Made by a program: the position numbers and the translations under genes. A DNA stretch of 64,000 nucleotides from contig NZ_CP026604.1 of the NCBI RefSeq assembly GCF_003063625.1, positions 4,132,065 through 4,196,064 on the forward strand, read 5' to 3'. This DNA comes from Saccharobesus litoralis (GTDB taxonomy: Bacteria > Pseudomonadota > Gammaproteobacteria > Enterobacterales > Alteromonadaceae). The notes under the pieces are model-generated. The model did not search any database. It saw nothing but the letters and a program-made list of their open reading frames with translations, and was not told the origin of the DNA. Of this stretch, positions 59,213-64,000 are shown in pieces; the first letter of the stretch is position 1; every line of letters starts with the position of its first letter.

Positions 59213-59245
59213 CAAAGATTAGAGGAACAATGCTATTGGCTCTAA

Positions 59246-59665
59246 CTAAGAGGCAATAGCGTGATAGGCGTCGTGTAAATGATGGTCAATCGCCACCATG
59301 CAATCATGGCGGGTAATGATGCCCATTAAGAAACCGTCATCATCTACTACTGGGTAGATACGAGGCCTAGACCGAGCCATAGATTGCGCTAGCTCTATAA
59401 CCGAGTCATAAGGTTTGACCGCTTTGACCTCGGTCACCATAAAATCCCCTACCGATGCAACAGCTTCGCGATACATAGTCGACTCAAGCATTCGTGTGAT
59501 ACAGTCCTGTTCTGAAACAAAGCCAATCACTTTATTAGCCCCATCAACAACAGGTCCACCAGATTGGTTACTGTCGATTAAACGTTCCACAGCGACCGCA
59601 ACAGACATATCCTTCGTAAACGTTACCGCACGTTTCATATAGTCTTGAACTTGAATTGATTCCAT
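59246..59665 (-). CDS. CBS domain pair protein
   Basis: 139 aa from the ATG at 59665 (MESIQVQDYMKRAVTF). GAGGTG seven bases before it decides this start over an in-frame TTG four codons upstream. Two CBS motifs fill the protein: DMSVAVAVERLIDSNQSGGPVVDGANKVIGFVSEQD and SVIELAQSMARSRPRIYPVVDDDGFLMGIITRHDC. CBS pairs bind adenine nucleotides; the partner is unknown. Confidence 0.88.
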   Translation of the reverse strand: MESIQVQDYMKRAVTFTKDMSVAVAVERLIDSNQSGGPVVDGANKVIGFVSEQDCITRMLESTMYREAVASVGDFMVTEVKAVKPYDSVIELAQSMARSRPRIYPVVDDDGFLMGIITRHDCMVAIDHHLHDAYHAIAS

Positions 59666-59859
59666 AACACACCTCAATAATAGTCACTGCGTGTAAAGTA
59701 TTATTTGCAAGCAAAGTTAAATACTTATTTTCACACACTTTTTTTATACTCAATTTAAGCTTAGTTGTAGTTTTCAAATATGCGCAAAAATTTAATAAGT
59801 TAATTAGCTATTACGGTAGATTTTTTAGATGTAAGCCACAATTGAGCAATAAAATATTG

Positions 59860-60084
59860 TTATTGGACGCGTTCAAAGGATTGGATTTTATTGTTGTCGT
59901 CAGTGATCAATCTAAATACTCCCTTAATCCCCATTTGCGTAACAAAGCGACGTAAATTCGCTATGGGTATTTGTACACGTAATCCATTGTGTGCAGTTGC
60001 CGTTACTGTTCGATGAACGCCAGTATATAGTTCCTCACATTGCTGCGGTGGCACATCTAAAGAAAAAAAATAAACTTGTGACAT
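59860..60084 (-). CDS. DUF2835 family small protein
   Basis: 74 aa. The pattern VYFFSLDVPPQQCEELYTG, ATAHNGLRVQIPIANLRRFVTQMGIKGVFRLITDDNNKI resembles the DUF2835 family of marine gammaproteobacteria. No function is known. Repeat copy 4 lies 31 bases upstream of its start, so that element could carry or alter its promoter. Confidence 0.78.
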   Translation of the reverse strand: MSQVYFFSLDVPPQQCEELYTGVHRTVTATAHNGLRVQIPIANLRRFVTQMGIKGVFRLITDDNNKIQSFERVQ

Positions 60085-60115
60085 TATTATGCTTAAGTGT
60101 TTTAACAGGCTCTAT

Positions 60116-60338
60116 ATAGTCTTCTCGCTAAGGCTTTATGGTTCATTGTCAGCGCTTACTCTCGACTTTGGCTCCTGCGTCGTCCTACTACCTAATTCCC
60201 TTTAGGCAGCCCCAATCACATAATAGAGCATATGCTCATGGGGTCTCGAAGCTTGACGACTTTGCCTACATGGATGTAGGTACTTAGGTTTCGTCTGGAA
60301 TTGGAAACCTGCCCCTAAAACCTGATCGCTTTGACTAT
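60116..60338. repeat. Dispersed MITE-like intergenic repeat, copy 4
   Basis: Starts ATAGTCTTCTCGCTAAGG and ends CTGATCGCTTTGACTAT. It carries the left module (here CCTAATTCCCTTTAGG, an imperfect palindrome), the central GAGCATATGCTC palindrome and module B (CCTACATGGATGTAGG, then AGGTTTC...GAAACCT), but not the GCGTGAGCA part of module A. It lies between DUF2835 and pepN; the 334-base gap 60085-60418 otherwise holds only the pepN terminator. Confidence 0.9.
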
Positions 60339-60363
60339 TAAAAGTTAAATTACCATTTAATAA

Positions 60364-60398
60364 AAAACCTGAAACACCTTTAACTGTATTTCAGGTTT
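60364..60398 (-). terminator. Terminator of pepN
   Basis: On the minus strand AACCTGAAA and TTTCAGGTT form a 9-bp stem around a 14-base loop, followed by TTTTTTATT, about 22 bases after the pepN stop. Confidence 0.85.
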
Positions 60399-60418
60399 AC
60401 TCATTTTAAAAACAAAAA

Positions 60419-63049
60419 CTAAGCTAAAGCTTTGGTTATTTTTTCGTATAAATCCTTTGATAAATCCGGCGTTTGTGCAATTCGCTCTAACTCGCCTTTT
60501 ATCAGAACTTGGCGGCTATCGTCTAAATTTTTAAACTGGATAAGTGGTGTAATTAAACGAGCAGCAACCTGCGGATTAATCGCATTCAGTTCAATTAATT
60601 TATTAGCTAAATATTGATAACCCGCCCCATCTTTACTATGAAATGCCTTAGGATTATTCATAGCAAAAGCCCCTATTAGTGCACGAACACGATTAGGGTT
60701 TTGCATAGTGAAGTCTTGATGTTTTTCTAATTGAGCAAGGTGGGCCAATGTGCAATCACTCTCATGAGTTGCATTTAGGCTAAGCCACTTATCCATCACT
60801 AAGCTATCACCGGTCCATTTAGTTTCAAATTCCTTCATCAATCTATTAAACACGGTATTATCGGCAATAGTCGATTGTGCGATAGAGGCTGCACCTAACG
60901 CACCCAAGACATCAGTCATGTTATCGGCATTGGCGAATTGCGCCTCTATTTGGGCTACCTCACAGTCAGTATTGTAGGCTAGTAGCATCAAGGCAGCATT
61001 ACGAATTGCCCGACTGGCAATTTGTTCAGCCGAAAACTCGTAAGCTTTAGGTGCTGTACGCTCAATAATACCCCGCAGTTCAGATTTTAGTTGAGCGGCT
61101 AAAAATTGCGTAAAGGCATCTCGCGCGCTAATGATTTCATCAATATCAATTTGCTCAAAATCAGCCAATATCGTTGCGACACTCGGTAACTTTAATATTT
61201 CAGCGACTAATAATAAATCGGCTTCTTGATCAGTGATAACTTTGGCTAAACTGCTCACTAGCAGCGATGAAAAGGCAAATTCCTTATCGGTGATTTTGGC
61301 TTTAATTTGTTGAATAAACCAAGTTTGAGCTAATTCCCATTTAGCAAAACCACTGGATTCAGCAGCCAATAAAGTGGCTAGCGCTTGATCAGAATATTGA
61401 TAATTCAGTTGCACTGGCGCTGAAAAATCCCGTAAATAGGAAACGTAAGGCTGTTCATCAATATTTTCAAACTCAAATGTTTGACTGTCTTGAGTGAGGT
61501 TAAGCACATGTTGCTCAGCATGTGATACGACCTGCCCTTGTTGACTAAACAAAGCAATATTTACCGGAATGTGTAATGGCAGTTTATTAGGTTGATCAGC
61601 CGTTGGTTTGGTCAACTGACTTAACGTAATGCTAAAGCGTTTTTGTTGCGCATCATATTTTTCCACCACGCTAATACTAGGCGTACCACTTTGGCTATAC
61701 CAACGCTTAAACAGGCTTAAATCGACTGCTTCTTTGTTTGCATCCTGCATTGCTGCAACAAAGTCATCACAAGTGACAGCTTGACCATCGTGTCGTTCAA
61801 AGTACAAACGCATGCCATTTTGGAATCCTTGCTCACCCAATATACTGTGCATCATACGAATAACTTCTGCACCTTTATCGTATACGGTTACGGTATAAAA
61901 GTTATTTTGCTCAATGACAGACTCTGGTCGAATAGGATGCGACATAGGTCCGGCGTCTTCAGCGAATTGATGGCTACGCATCACTTTAACTTGTTGAATA
62001 CGATTGACGGCACGAGAGCCTAAATCCATACTAAATTCCTGATCACGAAATACCGTTAACCCTTCTTTTAACGATAGCTGAAACCAATCTCGGCATGTTA
62101 CGCGGTTGCCAGTCCAATTATGGAAATATTCATGGCCGACAATTGACTCGATCATTAAGTAATCGTTGTCGGTGGCGCTATTCGGATCAGCTAAAACACA
62201 TTTAGAGTTAAATACGTTTAAGCCTTTATTTTCCATCGCCCCCATGTTGAAAAAATCAACGGCTACTATCATATAAATATCTAAGTCATACTCCAGCCCA
62301 AAACGCTCTTCATCCCACAACATGGAACGTTGTAATGACTGCATAGCAAAAGGCGCACGGTGCAAATTGCCTTTATCAACAAATAATTCTAACTTAACTT
62401 CTCTTCCTGATTTAGTAGTATAGTTATCGCGTAAAACATCTAAGTCACCCGCCACTAGCGCAAATAAATACGCCGGTTTAGGGTGAGGATCTTGCCACGT
62501 TACTTTAAGTGTTTCGTTATCCCAGCTTTGTTCATTAACCTTGTTGCCATTTGATAACATAAACGGGTATTGTTTGGGGTCACCAATAATGTGAGTAGTA
62601 AAGGTGGCTAGAACGTCTGGCCGATCTTGATAGTAGGTAATTTTTCTAAAGCCTTCGGCTTCACATTGAGTACAAAACACACCGCCTGACTTATACAAAC
62701 CTTCTAAAGATGTGTTGTTAGCAGGGTCAATTTCAGATTCAATTATTAACTGAAAAGACGCTAAACCTGGTTCCAGGCAAAGGTTCGTGTCTGACAGTTG
62801 GTATTGCTCAGGTGTTAACACTTGGCCATTCAACGAAACTTGCAACAGATTTTGTTGTTCACCATCAAGTACTAATACATTAGGTTCTAAACTCGTCGTT
62901 GCTTCATTTTTAACATAATCAACGACAGAAATAACTTTGGTTTTATGATCATCTAACTCAATCGTTAATTCGACTGATTTAACCAAAAACGCAGGAGAAC
63001 GGTAATCTTTTAAATATTTAGCTTGTGGGTTGGCATTTTCAGTTTTCAT
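60419..63049 (-). CDS. pepN: Aminopeptidase N (M1 metallopeptidase)
   Basis: 876 aa from the ATG at 63049 (MKTENANPQAKYLKDY); an upstream in-frame GTG lies in the probable Shine-Dalgarno GTGGAAC. The exopeptidase motif GAMEN is at 270-274 and zinc-site HEYFH at 306-310 with E329. This is the E. coli PepN type, close to 870 residues. Known role: removes N-terminal residues from peptides in protein turnover. A 9-bp terminator follows. Confidence 0.97.
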   Translation of the reverse strand: MKTENANPQAKYLKDYRSPAFLVKSVELTIELDDHKTKVISVVDYVKNEATTSLEPNVLVLDGEQQNLLQVSLNGQVLTPEQYQLSDTNLCLEPGLASFQLIIESEIDPANNTSLEGLYKSGGVFCTQCEAEGFRKITYYQDRPDVLATFTTHIIGDPKQYPFMLSNGNKVNEQSWDNETLKVTWQDPHPKPAYLFALVAGDLDVLRDNYTTKSGREVKLELFVDKGNLHRAPFAMQSLQRSMLWDEERFGLEYDLDIYMIVAVDFFNMGAMENKGLNVFNSKCVLADPNSATDNDYLMIESIVGHEYFHNWTGNRVTCRDWFQLSLKEGLTVFRDQEFSMDLGSRAVNRIQQVKVMRSHQFAEDAGPMSHPIRPESVIEQNNFYTVTVYDKGAEVIRMMHSILGEQGFQNGMRLYFERHDGQAVTCDDFVAAMQDANKEAVDLSLFKRWYSQSGTPSISVVEKYDAQQKRFSITLSQLTKPTADQPNKLPLHIPVNIALFSQQGQVVSHAEQHVLNLTQDSQTFEFENIDEQPYVSYLRDFSAPVQLNYQYSDQALATLLAAESSGFAKWELAQTWFIQQIKAKITDKEFAFSSLLVSSLAKVITDQEADLLLVAEILKLPSVATILADFEQIDIDEIISARDAFTQFLAAQLKSELRGIIERTAPKAYEFSAEQIASRAIRNAALMLLAYNTDCEVAQIEAQFANADNMTDVLGALGAASIAQSTIADNTVFNRLMKEFETKWTGDSLVMDKWLSLNATHESDCTLAHLAQLEKHQDFTMQNPNRVRALIGAFAMNNPKAFHSKDGAGYQYLANKLIELNAINPQVAARLITPLIQFKNLDDSRQVLIKGELERIAQTPDLSKDLYEKITKALA

Positions 63050-63072
63050 AATTAGTTCCACGATACATAATT

Positions 63073-63098
63073 GAAAAAGAGCCTTAATTCAAGGCTCT
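63073..63098 (-). terminator. Terminator of the unknown gene upstream of pepN
   Basis: AGAGCCTT and AAGGCTCT (8 bp) around AATTC, followed on the minus strand by TTTTTC, 20 bases after the stop of the 63118-63555 gene. pepN therefore likely has its own promoter or is reached by readthrough. Confidence 0.85.
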
Positions 63099-63117
63099 AA
63101 AAATACAAGATAAGAAA

Positions 63118-63555
63118 TTAGGAAGTTGAAAAAACGTCTTGAGAACCAGCTTGCACGGAAATTTCTCCATACTCAACTTTGCCATTGACTAATTTATAGG
63201 GCATATACACCACAACGGAATAGCCCGACTCATGATCAAGATAAACGGCAATCGCGTCAGTTAACGTTGAATCCGGCAATTGCAGTGCGACATCGACAGC
63301 AACCGCCGTAGCTTTATACATTTTTTTATTAGCAGCCGAGCGTAATTGTTCACTCAACTTTTGCTGCAATACGTCACTGTCCGGATGTTGCTCATCAACA
63401 ACATTATTTTCAATTGCGGATATACTGACTATTTCCCCATCGGGTTTCATCGCGCCAGCAAAAGGGTAAAATTCCCCTAAAGATATAATTAAGTCTTCTG
63501 CAACGGGTATTACAGAGTCTAATAATTGCTGGGTGTCGTCTCCACCATCGATCAT
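63118..63555 (-). CDS. Unrecognised small acidic protein
   Basis: 145 aa, acidic, without signal peptide or membrane segment. A short helix near residues 10-27 precedes strands ending GYSVVVYMPYKLVNGKVEYGEISV. The pattern TAVAVDVALQLP...DAIAVYLDHESGY is suggestive of a mixed alpha/beta fold, but no named family is recognised. It begins 21 bases after the transporter gene on the same strand and ends at a terminator, so the two may form one transcript. Confidence 0.65.
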   Translation of the reverse strand: MIDGGDDTQQLLDSVIPVAEDLIISLGEFYPFAGAMKPDGEIVSISAIENNVVDEQHPDSDVLQQKLSEQLRSAANKKMYKATAVAVDVALQLPDSTLTDAIAVYLDHESGYSVVVYMPYKLVNGKVEYGEISVQAGSQDVFSTS

Positions 63556-63576
63556 GCTATATACTCCTAAAACAGG

Positions 63577-64000
63577 TTAAAACACGCCAACTAGGTTTAA
63601 AAACACAAAAATAATAATGCAAGGTGCAATAAATTTAAGTGTCGCATACCAAAGTTCAAACGCTTTACCTTTTAAATTTAGTTCAGTTTGCAAAAATTCT
63701 CTGTTTAAAACCCATGCGACAAATAATGAAATCAACAGTCCGCCAATCGGCAATAGTAGCTTGGAGGTAAAATAATCTAACGCGTCAAAAATTGAGGTTT
63801 GCCAACCTGCAATATTTATATGTGCCCAAGAATCTGAAACAAAACTATAGATAGTTCCGACACCCAATAACCAAAGTACGCTAGAAGCTGTCACAGCCGC
63901 TTGCCAGCGTTTCATGGCGAATCGTTCAACTAACCAAGCAACAGAAGATTCTATGAGTGCGATTGCTGATGTAAAAGCAGCAAATACCAACATAATAAAA
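63577..64000 (-). CDS. Sodium-dependent transporter, NSS/SNF family, C-terminal part (5' end outside window)
   Basis: The frame stays open to the last base of the window, so only the C-terminal 140 or so residues are seen. FIMLVFAAFTSAIALIESSVAWL matches the FAA-TS-I-E helix (TM8 region) of bacterial neurotransmitter:sodium symporters. Three further membrane segments follow near TASSVLWLLGVGTIYSF, LLLPIGGLLISLFVAWVL and FIAPCIIIFVFLNLVGVF. Known role: Na+-coupled uptake of amino acids or related solutes. The substrate cannot be told. Confidence 0.88.
   Translation of the reverse strand, partial: FIMLVFAAFTSAIALIESSVAWLVERFAMKRWQAAVTASSVLWLLGVGTIYSFVSDSWAHINIAGWQTSIFDALDYFTSKLLLPIGGLLISLFVAWVLNREFLQTELNLKGKAFELWYATLKFIAPCIIIFVFLNLVGVF

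Overview
The window reads as the chromosome of a marine-type gammaproteobacterium of the order Alteromonadales (Alteromonadaceae or a relative). The basis is gene order: lolB-ispE-prs divergent from hemA-prfA-prmC-sirB2-sirB1; rnm-yciO-scpA divergent from trpL-trpEGD(CF)BA; yeaC next to a DUF349 protein. The protein families also fit (DUF2989, DUF2835, HopJ, YfiR). The DNA looks AT-rich by eye; base composition was not computed. No tRNA, rRNA, CRISPR array, prophage or complete insertion sequence was seen. Coding density is high.

Layout. 1-9816: end of a sensor kinase, then a long minus-strand run (yajL, GNAT, nagZ, DUF349 protein, yeaC, zinc-ribbon protein, AgcS symporter, thioredoxin-like protein) and a plus-strand DUF2989 lipoprotein. 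9907-21215: carbon storage and central carbon metabolism: malQ, glgB, glgX, gnd and msrB on the minus strand, gapA and a hexose-6-phosphate mutarotase gene on the plus strand. glgA and glgC are not in the window. 21293-30153: the hemA cluster, with an HD-GYP response regulator inserted between prmC and sirB2, opposite lolB-ispE-prs. 30233-36416: LysR regulator, HDOD protein, exonuclease I, an unrecognised basic protein, glutathione peroxidase, D-lactate dehydrogenase. 36427-45683: scpA-yciO-rnm opposite a complete tryptophan operon with a leader peptide (MNYLMNHNTVRPWWWHST) and attenuator. 45797-53818: yciB, yciI, ybaN, a GGDEF protein, ygiQ, rsuA, and a YfiR-sensor kinase pair. 53822-64000, all minus strand: HopJ, PilZ, a secreted protein, hrpA, a CBS protein, a DUF2835 protein, pepN, an unknown protein and the end of an NSS transporter.

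The most notable non-coding signal is a dispersed intergenic repeat in four copies (695-906, 33790-34013, 47155-47327, 60116-60338). All copies share imperfect terminal inverted repeats (ATAGTC...GACTA[T]) and are built from a constant frame plus optional hairpin modules, each copy having a different combination. It looks like a non-autonomous MITE-like or BOX/ERIC-like family. Its palindromic stems differ between copies by paired changes that keep base pairing.

Functionally the region is mostly core metabolism and housekeeping. A signalling layer is added: two sensor kinases, an HD-GYP protein, a GGDEF protein with a variant motif, a PilZ protein, an HDOD protein and a LysR regulator. Several of these bear on cyclic-di-GMP.
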